NCBI GenBank assembly: GCA_035995205.1
Contig: DASYKS010000040.1
Location: 54,480 to 118,479 of the forward strand
Reading direction: 5' to 3'
Origin: DASYKS01 sp035995205
GTDB taxonomy: Bacteria; Acidobacteriota; Thermoanaerobaculia; Multivoradales; UBA5704
Length of the DNA: 64,000 bases
Shown: positions 1-7,758 of the stretch, piece by piece
Layout: every line of letters begins with the position of its first letter
Position numbering within the stretch: position 1 is the first letter of the stretch
Notes under the pieces: generated by a model
Database searches by the model: none
What the model was told of the DNA's origin: nothing
Seen by the model: only the letters and a program-made list of their open reading frames with translations
Made by a program: the position numbers and the translations under genes

Positions 1-196
1 CGGTGATCTCGGTCTCGATGTCTTCCGGGCCGGCGCCGACCAGCCGGGTGCTGATCGTGACGGTCGGAAAGTCGACTTTCGGGAAACGGTCGACGCCCAG
101 CTTGCCGTAGGCGAACAGCCCGACCACGACCAGCGACAGGATCAACACCGACGCGAACACCGGCCGGCGGATGCACAGCTCGGCGAGGCGATTCAT
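1..196 (-). CDS. RND efflux permease, N-terminal fragment (runs off the window)
   Basis: The reverse strand reads from an ATG at 196 to the window edge and encodes 65 residues. It begins MNRLAELCIRRPVFA, then a hydrophobic first transmembrane helix, then the start of a porter domain (FPKVDFPTVTIST). This is the typical N-terminus of an AcrB/MdtC-like RND inner-membrane transporter. The start overlaps the adaptor stop by ATGA, so the permease is the third component of a translationally coupled pump after the TolC-like protein and the adaptor. The substrate (drug or metal) cannot be told from this fragment. Confidence 0.9.
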   Translation of the reverse strand, partial: MNRLAELCIRRPVFASVLILSLVVVGLFAYGKLGVDRFPKVDFPTVTISTRLVGAGPEDIETEIT

Positions 197-1188
197 CGCG
201 CGCCTCCGGGGGTGCTTGCCCCCAGATCGAGCTTCACGCGGGCGAACAGCCCGGGTTTCAGCCGCCCGTCGCCGTTGGCGAATTCGGTCTCGACCGCGAC
301 CGTCCGGGTGGCGGATTCGACCACGCCGCCGATCGTCTTGACCCGGCCGCGGAACGTCTCGCCCGGGTACGGATCGACGCTCGCCTCCACCTCTTGGCCG
401 ATCTTGACGCTCGCGAGATACCGCTCCGGCAGGCGGAAGCGCAGCTTGAGCGGTGAGGTCTGGACGATCACGAACGCGATCGTCGCCTCGCCCATCCGCT
501 CGCCCACGTCGGTCCGTTTTTCCGCCACCACGCCGTCGATCGGCGAACGGAGGACGGCGTCCTCCAGGCGCTGGCGCGCGAGGTCGCGCGTCGCCTTCGC
601 CGCCAGCACGGCGGCGTCCGCCCCCGAGGCGGCCGATTCGGAGCGGTCGAAGGCAGCCTGCGCGACGCTCCCTTTGGCGAGCAGGTCGCGCTTTCGTTCC
701 AGGTCCCGCTTCGCGTCGCCCGCCGCCGCGGCGGCTCGCGCCACCTCTGCCGTCGAGCGCTCGACTTCGAGCGCCAGGTACTGGGTTTCGAGCGTCAGCA
801 GCGGCTGCCCTTTCCTCACCCGCGCGCCTTCATCGACATACATCTTGCCCACCCGGCCGGGCATGCGCACCGCCAACTCCGACTGGACGGGCGAGACCAG
901 CTCGCCGGTCGCCTCGACGGTTGCCGGCGGCGGGGCACCGGTCGCCGGGTCGGTGGCCGCGGTGGCCGAAGGGTTCGCCGGGTTCGCAGGGCTCGGCGCG
1001 GCGCCCGATCCGTCGGCGTCGGAGGTCGGCGCGATGCCGGCGATCTTTTCGACGTCCGCCGGGAGACCCGGTGCCGGGGCTGCCTCGGCGGAAGCATCGG
1101 GTTTCGCCGCCTTGGGCTTGCCGCCGCAGGCGAAGGCGGGCAGGAGGAGGACGGAAAGAGACAGGATCGAGATCGGCAGGCGCTTCAT
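193..1188 (-). CDS. RND efflux periplasmic adaptor (membrane fusion protein)
   Basis: A 331-residue HlyD/AcrA-family adaptor that would bridge the inner-membrane RND permease and the outer-membrane channel. The N-terminus carries a lipoprotein-type signal with Cys at about residue 21, followed by a long Pro/Ala/Thr-rich linker. A lipoyl-like half (GRVGKMYVDEGARVRKGQPL), a coiled-coil hairpin rich in Ala/Arg, a second lipoyl half (SPIDGVVAEKRTDVGERM) and a beta-barrel domain follow. The ATG at 1188 is chosen because it overlaps the TolC-like gene stop (ATGA at 1185-1188) and begins a proper signal peptide; the frame is open much further upstream, but only as a shadow of the neighbouring gene. 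Confidence 0.9.
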   Translation of the reverse strand: MKRLPISILSLSVLLLPAFACGGKPKAAKPDASAEAAPAPGLPADVEKIAGIAPTSDADGSGAAPSPANPANPSATAATDPATGAPPPATVEATGELVSPVQSELAVRMPGRVGKMYVDEGARVRKGQPLLTLETQYLALEVERSTAEVARAAAAAGDAKRDLERKRDLLAKGSVAQAAFDRSESAASGADAAVLAAKATRDLARQRLEDAVLRSPIDGVVAEKRTDVGERMGEATIAFVIVQTSPLKLRFRLPERYLASVKIGQEVEASVDPYPGETFRGRVKTIGGVVESATRTVAVETEFANGDGRLKPGLFARVKLDLGASTPGGAR

Positions 1189-2531
1189 CGGACGTCCTCC
1201 ATCGAAAGATTCTTGGCCAGCAGGCCGGCGGCGGCCCACACTCGCAGCTCCGCGAGATCGCGATCCAGCTCGCCGGTGGCGACCGCGCGGCGGGCGTCGG
1301 CGAGCGAGGTTTCGGCCACCCGGGCGTCGAGCGCGGTCAGCTCCTGGGCGCGATAGAGCTCGTCGGCCTGTTGGTATTCCGCCTCCGCGGCGGTCTTCTG
1401 TTCTTTGGCCAGCGCGAGCTCGGCATCGGCGGCGGCCAGATCGGCGATCGCCCGCCGGACCTCTTCGCGCACCGTGCGGCGGGCGGCTTCGAGATCCAGC
1501 TCGGCCTGGTGCAGGCGCTCGTTGGCCACCGCGACCTTCGCCTTCACCTCGCCCCCCTGGTAGAGCGGCACGGTGAGGCGCAGGGCGAAAAATCCATACT
1601 GGTCGAGCGGAAACGACGAGCGCTGGGTGAGCCAGGCGCCGTCGGCGGTCAGCACCGGCAGAACCGCGCCTTTCTGCTTGCGCACTTCGAGCCGCGCGAT
1701 CTCTACCGCGGTTGCCGCGCGCGCCACTTCCGGGCGCGACGCCTCGACCTGTGCCAGCAGCTCCGCATCGGTCGGCCGTTCCGGCAGAATGCGCCCCGGC
1801 TCGGTCGGCACGAGCGGCTGGTCGAGCGCCAGGTCTTCGCGCAGCCGGCTCTCGGCGAGCGCGCGCTCTTGCCGAGCTCGGGCGAGCTGGCGCTCGGCTC
1901 CTTTGATGTCGGTCTCGGCGCGCAGCAGGTCGACCCGCGTGGTCTCGCCGGCATCGAAGAAGGTCTGGGCCTGGTCGCGCCGGGCGGAGGCGAGCGCCAC
2001 GCTCTGGTTTTCGACCTCGATCAACGCGTCGGCACGGACCACGGCGAGGTAGTCGGCGGCGACCGCGAGCAGCAGCCGGTCGCGCACTGACACGGCATTC
2101 GAATGAGCGGTGTCGACCCCTAAGCGCGCCTGTTCGAGCGCCCGGCGCTCGCGGTTGCCGGCGTAGATCGGCTGCGACAGGGTGAGGCGGTAGCTCCAGT
2201 CTTTCCCGGGTAGGACCACCCGTTTGTCGGCCCCCGAGCCGAAGCTCGCCTCTTCGCTGTTGACGATGTAGTTGCCCGACACGCCGATCTTCGGCAGCAC
2301 GCTCCCGAGCAGCGCCCGCACCTGGTCTTTGACCGCGGTCGCTTCGATCTCGGCCGAGCCGAGCGTCGGATTCGCCGCGAGCGCCTGGCGGAGCGCCTCC
2401 TGAAGCGTAATCGGCCGCGGGGCCGGAGGGGCTTCCGCCACCGCGGGGCCGCCCGGGAAAAGCGCGAGCAGGGCGAGGGCACTCCCCAAGGCCCAACGCG
2501 GCGCGGTTTTGAACAGGACTCTTCGGATCAT
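1185..2531 (-). CDS. TolC-family outer-membrane efflux protein
   Basis: A 448-residue outer-membrane factor. It has a cleavable signal peptide (hydrophobic to about residue 32, then AEAPPAPRP), the family hallmark ITLQEALRQALAANP, and two repeats of long alpha-helical coiled coil alternating with beta segments. It would form the trimeric exit duct of the pump encoded by the next two genes. It overlaps the upstream small membrane gene at 2528-2531 and the downstream adaptor at 1185-1188, so all are on one mRNA. Length is normal for the family. Confidence 0.92.
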   Translation of the reverse strand: MIRRVLFKTAPRWALGSALALLALFPGGPAVAEAPPAPRPITLQEALRQALAANPTLGSAEIEATAVKDQVRALLGSVLPKIGVSGNYIVNSEEASFGSGADKRVVLPGKDWSYRLTLSQPIYAGNRERRALEQARLGVDTAHSNAVSVRDRLLLAVAADYLAVVRADALIEVENQSVALASARRDQAQTFFDAGETTRVDLLRAETDIKGAERQLARARQERALAESRLREDLALDQPLVPTEPGRILPERPTDAELLAQVEASRPEVARAATAVEIARLEVRKQKGAVLPVLTADGAWLTQRSSFPLDQYGFFALRLTVPLYQGGEVKAKVAVANERLHQAELDLEAARRTVREEVRRAIADLAAADAELALAKEQKTAAEAEYQQADELYRAQELTALDARVAETSLADARRAVATGELDRDLAELRVWAAAGLLAKNLSMEDVR

Positions 2532-2890
2532 TGCGACTCGCTTTCAGAAGGGGGGATCGTTTCGCCGGACGGGCCGAAGCCGCAACGCCCGCGCAGGCCT
2601 TGGCGGAACCGTTCCCGCTCTTCGGGGGTCATGCGCTCCCAGCGCTCGTCCATGCGACGGCGCATATTAGAGCGACCGGAGCCGCGCAGCCCGAATCCGC
2701 CGAACAGGATGCGGCACAGCGCGAGAAGCCCGAGCGCCTGCCAGAACGTCACCCGGGGCCAGCCGAAGATCTGCGGCAGCAGAGCATTCCACAGGAGCTT
2801 CACGATCTCGCCGCCGAGGGCGGCAAACAGCGCCATGCCGAGAATCGCCAGCGGGGCGATGAAGATCAGTCGTTTCCATTTTCTGTCCAT
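2528..2890 (-). CDS. Small two-helix membrane protein between sigma factor and efflux genes
   Basis: A 120-residue protein with two predicted membrane helices (about residues 8-28 and 46-64), then a basic and acidic helical tail with the pattern RMDERWERMTPEERERFRQG. I do not recognise a named family. The tail resembles that of small periplasmic or membrane proteins found beside ECF sigma factors and metal-resistance genes. It lies 10 nt after the sigma-factor stop and overlaps the TolC-like start. A role as membrane sensor or anti-sigma partner is an inference from position only. Confidence 0.75.
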   Translation of the reverse strand: MDRKWKRLIFIAPLAILGMALFAALGGEIVKLLWNALLPQIFGWPRVTFWQALGLLALCRILFGGFGLRGSGRSNMRRRMDERWERMTPEERERFRQGLRGRCGFGPSGETIPPSESESQ

Positions 2891-2900
2891 CGTCTCTTCC

Positions 2901-3494
2901 TCAGGGTTTCGTAAAGGCGTCGTAGATGCCTTGCAGCCGCTCGCGCAGATGCAACACCGCGTAGCGTTTTCGCGACAGCAGCGTGTTGACGCTCACGCCG
3001 GTCTCGGCGGCCATTTCTTTGAAGCTGCGCCCGTCCAACTCGTGCCCGACGAACACCTCGCGCTGCTCCTTCGGCAATTCGTCGAGCGCCGCCTCGATTT
3101 CATCGAGCAGCACGCTACGCGCGTACCGCGCCTCCGGTCCGGCCTCGGGAGACGGCAGCAGGTCTTCCAACCGCAGGCGTTCGCCGCCCTCGTCGTCCTC
3201 GGCGGGGGCGGCCGCATCGCTCCAGCGCTCCGGCTTTTTCTTCCGGAACAGGTCGGTGATGCGGTTGCGCGCGACGCGAAACAGCCAGCCGGTGACGTGG
3301 TCGATCGGCATCAACAGGCGGTTCGCCTCGACCAACTCGTAAAAGACGTCCTGCAGAATGTCCTCGGCGTCGCGCGAATCGGGCACCCGCCGACGGATGA
3401 AGTTGCGCAGCCGGTTCTGCTCCCGGTCGACCACGGTCGAGATCCGCCGTTCCTGTTCGAGAGGCATTCGCGGGAGGCTCGCCGTGGTCTTCAT
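2901..3494 (-). CDS. ECF-type RNA polymerase sigma factor
   Basis: A 197-residue sigma-70 family ECF factor. Region 2 is visible (RLRNFIRRRVPDSRDAEDILQDVFYELVEA ... GWLFRVARNRITDLFRKK), then a charged linker, then region 4 (ALDELPKEQREVFVGHELDGRSFKEMAAETGVSVNTLLSRKRYAVLHLRE) with a helix-turn-helix. It heads the operon containing the small membrane protein and the RND pump, so it probably controls these genes. It is divergent from the yqgE-like gene, with about 80 bp between the starts. Confidence 0.92.
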   Translation of the reverse strand: MKTTASLPRMPLEQERRISTVVDREQNRLRNFIRRRVPDSRDAEDILQDVFYELVEANRLLMPIDHVTGWLFRVARNRITDLFRKKKPERWSDAAAPAEDDEGGERLRLEDLLPSPEAGPEARYARSVLLDEIEAALDELPKEQREVFVGHELDGRSFKEMAAETGVSVNTLLSRKRYAVLHLRERLQGIYDAFTKP

Positions 3495-3575
3495 CTACGA
3501 GGTAGACGAACGAGGGGTGCAAATATTGTAGAGGGCGGGGCGGCGAAGCGGGCAGAAGCGATAGAATGCGGTTGA

Positions 3576-4175
3576 ATGCCTCCCGCCCACTCCGCGCTCA
3601 CGGCGCCCGTCTTCCTCCTCGCGATGCCGCAGGTGCTCGATCCTTTTTTCCATAAAAGCGTGGTTCTGCTGGTCCAGCACGACGACGAGGAAGGGAGCTT
3701 CGGTTTCATCGTCAATCGGCCGACCGGCATCCGGGTGACCGAGATCCTGAAAGGGATGGACGTCGGCTGGAGCGGCCGCGACGACGCGCTCGCCTATTTC
3801 GGTGGGCCGGTGCAGCCGCAGACCGGCACGGTGTTGTTCCAGCCCGAGCCGGCCGTCGAGCCGGGGGAAGAGGTGGCCGATTCGGCGAGCGAGGTGGTGC
3901 CGGGCCTGTCGATCACTCAGCACGTAGGCGATCTGGCGCAGCTCGCCGAGATGCCGCCGGATCGCTTCCGGCTGTTTCTCGGCTATGCCGGGTGGGGGGC
4001 GGGCCAGCTGGTCGAAGAAATCCTGAGGAACGATTGGCTCACCGCGCCGGTCGCGAGCGATCTGGTGTTCTCCGCCGAGCCGGAGGGGGTCTGGGCCGCG
4101 GCCGTGCGTTCGGTCGGCGTCGATCCCGCCGTGCTTCCGTCGTGGACCCCTACGGCCGGTGATCGGGCCAACTGA
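3576..4175 (+). CDS. YqgE/AlgH family protein
   Basis: A 199-residue protein of the UPF0301/YqgE (AlgH) family. Signature segments are visible: FLLAMPQVLDPFFHKSVVLL near the N-terminus, EGSFGFIVNRPTG, FGGPVQPQTGTVL and a late LFLGYAGWGAGQL. AlgH-type proteins are widespread and linked to transcriptional control of alginate in Pseudomonas, but their biochemical role is unsettled. Length is normal (about 190). It is followed 14 bp later by a Nudix gene on the same strand. Confidence 0.93.
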   Translation: MPPAHSALTAPVFLLAMPQVLDPFFHKSVVLLVQHDDEEGSFGFIVNRPTGIRVTEILKGMDVGWSGRDDALAYFGGPVQPQTGTVLFQPEPAVEPGEEVADSASEVVPGLSITQHVGDLAQLAEMPPDRFRLFLGYAGWGAGQLVEEILRNDWLTAPVASDLVFSAEPEGVWAAAVRSVGVDPAVLPSWTPTAGDRAN

Positions 4176-4189
4176 GGCGGGCGCCCGAG

Positions 4190-4738
4190 ATGCGGACCGA
4201 GAGACAGCGTTCGGCGGGTGGCCTGGTGGTCGAGGCGGGGCAGATCCTGCTGATCTCGACCCGCAGCGGCCGGCGCTGGCAGCTGCCCAAAGGGCACATC
4301 GAAATCGGCGAGACCCCGGAGCAGGCGGCGGTGCGCGAGATCCGCGAGGAAACCGGAGTGACCGGCCGCATCGTCGCCCCTCTGCCCGGCGTCGAGTATT
4401 GGTACGTCGAGCGGGGCCAGGCGCGCATCCACAAGACGGTCGACTACTTCCTGCTCGACTACATAGACGGCACGACCGAGGATTTCGACGCGAGCGAGGT
4501 CTCCGGCGCTTCCTGGTTCCCCTGGGACGAGGGGATTTCCCGGCTGAGCTTCGACAACGAGCGGCAGGTGGTGTCGGTCGCCCGCGAGCTGCGCGAAAAC
4601 GGCATGGTCGATCCGGATCTCGGACGGGTGAGGATCGCGGCCGGCTCCGGCGCCTCGTCGCGCGTTGAGGCCGGCAGGCGCGCGGAGCCTAACGATCCCA
4701 CGACGTCCCACCCAGAGAACCAGGAGAACGACGGATGA
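4190..4738 (+). CDS. Nudix hydrolase
   Basis: A 182-residue Nudix pyrophosphohydrolase. The Nudix box is intact: a Gly starts GHIEIGETPEQAAV and it continues REIREETGV, giving the GX5EX7REUXEEXGU pattern at about residues 39-61. This supports metal-dependent cleavage of a nucleoside diphosphate-linked substrate; the substrate is not predictable. The C-terminal 35 residues are low-complexity. The stop overlaps the next start (ATGA at 4735-4738). Confidence 0.93.
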   Translation: MRTERQRSAGGLVVEAGQILLISTRSGRRWQLPKGHIEIGETPEQAAVREIREETGVTGRIVAPLPGVEYWYVERGQARIHKTVDYFLLDYIDGTTEDFDASEVSGASWFPWDEGISRLSFDNERQVVSVARELRENGMVDPDLGRVRIAAGSGASSRVEAGRRAEPNDPTTSHPENQENDG

Positions 4739-5094
4739 AAACACTCGTGCGCGCCGCCCTGCACGTGGCGGTCAACGCTCTGGCGCTCTACCTCGCCGGC
4801 CAATGGATTCCGGGCATCTCGGTTCCGCACGACTGGCAGACCCTGGCGGTCGCGGGCTTCGTGCTCGGGCTGATCAACCTGATCGTCAAGCCGATCGTGA
4901 AGCTCTTTTCATTTCCCTTCATCATCCTCACCCTCGGTTTGTTCTACCTGGTGATCAACGGCCTGATGCTTCAGCTCGCCGCCTACCTGCTCGACAGCGT
5001 GCGGATCGACGGCTGCCTGCCGGCGATCCTGGGCGGCTTCCTGGTTGCGGCCGGCAATTGGTTCGTCGGCCTGTTCGGCAGCAGCAAAGACTAG
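4735..5094 (+). CDS. Phage-holin-family (PF04020-like) four-helix membrane protein
   Basis: A 119-residue integral membrane protein with four hydrophobic helices. It contains the family pattern GLINLIVKPIVKLFSFPFIILTLGLF, a marker of the mycobacterial-type holin superfamily IV (YvlD-like). These proteins are common housekeeping membrane proteins and usually not true holins. It is translationally coupled to the Nudix gene. Confidence 0.9.
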   Translation: MKTLVRAALHVAVNALALYLAGQWIPGISVPHDWQTLAVAGFVLGLINLIVKPIVKLFSFPFIILTLGLFYLVINGLMLQLAAYLLDSVRIDGCLPAILGGFLVAAGNWFVGLFGSSKD

Positions 5095-5104
5095 AAGACG
5101 CCTC

Positions 5105-5854
5105 GTGTCCGATCCAAGCCTGAAGAAGAAGATCGCCGTCGTCACCGGCGCGTCGGCCGGTTTCGGAGCGGCCACCGCCCGGGCGTTGGCAGGCGCAGGG
5201 TTCGAGATCGTCATCGGCGCCCGCCGGTTCGAGCGGATCGAGCGTTTGGCCGAAGAGATCGGCGGGCGGGCTTTTTCCCTCGACGTGACCTCGACGACCA
5301 GCGTCGAGGCGTTCGCCGAACAGATCCCCGCGGTCCACCTGCTGGTCAACAACGCGGGACTGTCGCTCGGGCTCGACCCGGTAGAGCGGGCCAAGGAAGA
5401 CGACTGGCGGACCATGTTCGAGACCAACGTGATGGGGGTCATGCGCCTCACCCGCGCGTTGCTCCCCAAGCTCGAAGCCTCGGGCGACGGCCACATCGTC
5501 AACATCGGCTCGATCGCCGGTTTCGAGACCTACGCGGGCGGCGCCGGCTACACGGCGTCCAAGCACGCGTTGCGAGCGCTCACCAAAACGCTACGGCTGG
5601 AGCTGATCGGCCGGCCGATCCGGGTGACCGACATCTCGCCCGGCCTCGCGGAAACCGAGTTCTCGCAAGTCCGCTTCGGCGGCGACCCAGAGAAGGCCAA
5701 GGCCCCCTACCGGGGGATGACGCCGCTCTCGGCCGAAGACGTCGCCGACTGCGTGCTTTGGGCGGCCACCCGGCCGGCGCACGTCAACATCGACGAGATC
5801 GTGGTCCGGCCCCTGGATCAGGCGACGGCGACTTTGGTCCACCGGCGGGCGTAG
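5105..5854 (+). CDS. SDR-family NAD(P)-dependent oxidoreductase (YdfG-like)
   Basis: A classical short-chain dehydrogenase/reductase of 249 residues, with the cofactor motif VVTGASAGFGAATARAL, NNAGLSLG, the catalytic Ser in IVNIGSIAGF, and YTASKHALRAL carrying the YxxxK dyad. The sequence resembles YdfG-type NADP-dependent serine/3-hydroxy acid dehydrogenases. The GTG at 5105 is chosen because it places the Rossmann strand about ten residues in; the longer open frame from 5045 overlaps the preceding membrane-protein gene. Confidence 0.92.
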   Translation: MSDPSLKKKIAVVTGASAGFGAATARALAGAGFEIVIGARRFERIERLAEEIGGRAFSLDVTSTTSVEAFAEQIPAVHLLVNNAGLSLGLDPVERAKEDDWRTMFETNVMGVMRLTRALLPKLEASGDGHIVNIGSIAGFETYAGGAGYTASKHALRALTKTLRLELIGRPIRVTDISPGLAETEFSQVRFGGDPEKAKAPYRGMTPLSAEDVADCVLWAATRPAHVNIDEIVVRPLDQATATLVHRRA

Positions 5855-5898
5855 AGCGCGGAGACGCCGCTCTGGTAATAGACGCTGCTCCTGGTAAT

Positions 5899-5918
5899 AT
5901 CGACGAACGTCGATTTTT
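5899..5918 (+). terminator. Candidate intrinsic terminator after the SDR gene
   Basis: A short perfect stem (ATCGAC / GTCGAT with a GAAC loop) is followed directly by TTTTT. It lies 45 bp after the SDR stop and 20 bp before the first cytochrome gene. The stem is short, so termination would be weak. Confidence 0.45.
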
Positions 5919-5939
5919 CACGATTCGAGGACTGCGCCG

Positions 5940-6329
5940 ATGATCCCACGCCGAACCGGGCTGCCGCTCGCCTTCGCCGTCTGCCTGGTCACCGCGATGG
6001 CGGGGATGAGCCTTGCCGGTTGCCATCAGCTCTTCCCGTACCGCTCGCCGGGGGAAGTTCTGTACCGGAAGCACTGTACCGAGTGCCACGGCCTGGACGC
6101 CGCCGGCAACACGCCGCGCTACATGGGCAACGCCTACGCCGACCTGCGCGACAACACCTGGCGGACCGCAGCGGCGAACGAAGGGGCGCTCGAAGCGGTC
6201 ATCGAGACCGGCGTGTTCGGCGAGATGCCCCCTTTCGGCGACCGGTTGAGCCGCGAGGAGATGCGGCAGATTGCCTTCTACCTTCAAGTGCTGCGCGGCG
6301 AGCGATCCCCGGAGCCGCCGCCGAAATGA
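5940..6329 (+). CDS. Monoheme class I cytochrome c lipoprotein
   Basis: A 129-residue exported c-type cytochrome. A signal segment ends in a lipobox (SLAGC, Cys at about 28), so it is probably membrane-anchored. A single heme-binding CTECH lies at about 46-50 and a likely axial Met in GEMPPFGD. It would carry electrons in the periplasm. It overlaps the next cytochrome gene by ATGA (6326-6329), so the two are made together and may be donor and acceptor in one chain. Confidence 0.92.
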   Translation: MIPRRTGLPLAFAVCLVTAMAGMSLAGCHQLFPYRSPGEVLYRKHCTECHGLDAAGNTPRYMGNAYADLRDNTWRTAAANEGALEAVIETGVFGEMPPFGDRLSREEMRQIAFYLQVLRGERSPEPPPK

Positions 6330-6727
6330 CCAGGGAAGGCGGCGCGGCAAAGGCGCCGGCACGGCTGCGGGTCGGCGCCGGCGCTCTCTCGGCTCTGGGC
6401 GTTCTTGGTGTTTTGGGTATCCTCAGCCAGGGCTGCGGCCCGTCGGCCTCGGTTAAGTCGGGCGACGTCCTGTTCGCCGAGAACTGCGCCCGCTGCCACG
6501 GCGCCGACGGCAAGGGCGATCCGCGCGCGCTGCCGCTCTATCCGCGCCTCGATCTCACCCGCTCGCCGATGGGAATCGCGCGCGACCGCATTTTGATCAG
6601 CGATCGCATCGCCCGCGGCTACACGACGATGCCCGGTTTTCAAGGCAAACTGCAGGGCGAAGAGATCGGCAACCTGGTCAACAAGTGTCTCGCGCTCGCC
6701 GCGAAACCTGCACCGAATGGAGGTTGA
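6326..6727 (+). CDS. Second monoheme cytochrome c lipoprotein
   Basis: A 133-residue cytochrome c. The ATG at 6326 overlaps the stop of the preceding gene and gives a good lipoprotein signal (ILSQGC, Cys at about 37). The heme motif CARCHG is at 53-57 and the distal Met ligand candidate in TTMPGFQGKL. It belongs to the small class I family. Its frame is open upstream through the preceding gene, but that extension is a shadow. Confidence 0.9.
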   Translation: MTREGGAAKAPARLRVGAGALSALGVLGVLGILSQGCGPSASVKSGDVLFAENCARCHGADGKGDPRALPLYPRLDLTRSPMGIARDRILISDRIARGYTTMPGFQGKLQGEEIGNLVNKCLALAAKPAPNGG

Positions 6728-6730
6728 CCC

Positions 6731-6946
6731 ATGGACCCGCAGCGTTTCCGCGACGCGTACCAGAAGCTGCAACTGCTCGACGATCGGTTGACCTACAAGG
6801 TCAAGCCCCGGCCCGGCGGCGCGCTCATGCGGCCGAACCCCGAGCAGATCGAGGCGGCGATGCGCGATCTCGCAACCTACACGGTGGAGCTCAAGGAGAT
6901 CGTCCACGAGCTGTTCCTGGCGATCGGCGGCCAGGCGAAGGCCTGA
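6731..6946 (+). CDS. Small hypothetical protein following the cytochromes
   Basis: A 71-residue soluble, helical protein with no recognised domain. A clear ribosome-binding site (GGAGG at 6719-6723) precedes the ATG, and the gene is only 3 bp after the cytochrome stop, so it is probably real and co-transcribed. Charged heptad-like stretches (RFRDAYQKLQLLDDRL, AAMRDLATYTVELKEIVHEL) suggest a two-helix hairpin. Confidence 0.7.
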   Translation: MDPQRFRDAYQKLQLLDDRLTYKVKPRPGGALMRPNPEQIEAAMRDLATYTVELKEIVHELFLAIGGQAKA

Positions 6947-6969
6947 AGTGGGGGAGGTCTTGACGAGAG

Positions 6970-6994
6970 TCCGTAATGTAAGCTACGTTACGGA
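6970..6994. promoter_or_regulatory. Imperfect palindrome, likely TetR operator
   Basis: Seven-base arms TCCGTAA and TTACGGA enclose an 11-bp centre with further symmetric GTA/TAC; 20 of 25 positions are symmetric. The site ends two bases before the GTG of the TetR gene, so bound repressor would block initiation of its own operon. The size and symmetry are typical of TetR-family operators. Confidence 0.75.
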
Positions 6995-6996
6995 TT

Positions 6997-7758
6997 GTGA
7001 CGAATCTCCTCTTCTCTCCACCCGATGAGCAGCCCGTAGCCGAATCCTCGACGCCGTCCTCGGCTGCCGCTCCCGCCGGCTCCGGCCGGGGCGACGCGCG
7101 CCGGCGCGCGATGATCGAGGCGGCGGCGGAGCTTTTTCTCGAACGGGGATACGAAAAGACCAGTCTCGGTGACGTGGTCAGGCGCTCCGGGGGCTCGCTC
7201 GCGACGCTCTATGCCGCGTTCGGCTCGAAAGAGGGGCTGTTCGAGGCGATCGTGGCCGAGATCTCGGAGCAGATCCTGAGCGAGTTCGCGGCGCCCGAGC
7301 TCGAATCGCAGTCGCTCGACCAGGCGCTGCAACTGTTCGGCGAGCGCTTCTTGGGCATGATCCTCTGCCCGAACGCGCTGCGCTGGCATCGCATGTGTCT
7401 CGCCGAGGGGCATCAGTTTCCCGCTCTGCGCGAGGCCCTGCTGCGCAGCGGCCCGGGACGCGTTCGCGACCGCCTGGCCGACTACCTCTCGGTGCATGCC
7501 CGCTCGGGCCGCTTGCGGCTCGACGATCCGGGCGAGGCGGCGGGGCATTTCATTGCCCTGCTGAAAAGTGAGATCCTGTTGGCCGCCGTTTGCGGCGATC
7601 CGGTCGACCTTTCGACCGACCGCGTCGCCCATCAGGCGAGCCGCGCGGTCGATGTTTTTCTTCACGGTTACTCCGCCGAATCCCCAAGCCGACCGCGAGC
7701 TTCTCGGTCGAGCGCGCGTACCTCGAAGGCGAATTCACTCTTAGGAGTCAGCAAATGA
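6997..7758 (+). CDS. TetR-family transcriptional regulator of the downstream RND pump
   Basis: A 253-residue TetR/AcrR regulator. After a 28-residue Ser/Pro/Ala-rich extension comes the HTH domain (RRRAMIEAAAELFLERGYEKTSLGDVVRRSGGSLATLYAAFGSKEGLF), then an all-helical ligand-binding domain of AcrR C-terminal type. The GTG at 6997 follows the operator palindrome with no visible Shine-Dalgarno, so translation may be leaderless; no better in-frame start precedes the HTH. Its stop overlaps the adaptor start (ATGA, 7755-7758), so it is an autoregulated repressor in the same transcript as the pump (inference from layout). Confidence 0.9.
   Translation: MTNLLFSPPDEQPVAESSTPSSAAAPAGSGRGDARRRAMIEAAAELFLERGYEKTSLGDVVRRSGGSLATLYAAFGSKEGLFEAIVAEISEQILSEFAAPELESQSLDQALQLFGERFLGMILCPNALRWHRMCLAEGHQFPALREALLRSGPGRVRDRLADYLSVHARSGRLRLDDPGEAAGHFIALLKSEILLAAVCGDPVDLSTDRVAHQASRAVDVFLHGYSAESPSRPRASRSSARTSKANSLLGVSK

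Noticed and set aside
193..2496. Single 767-residue protein covering the adaptor and TolC-like genes
   Set aside because: The first 430 residues are an Arg-rich shadow of the TolC-like gene in another frame. The lipoprotein start at 1188 is the real one.
4735..5094. True phage holin
   Set aside because: The family name reflects a superfamily only. The gene is coupled to a Nudix gene with no lysis or phage genes nearby.
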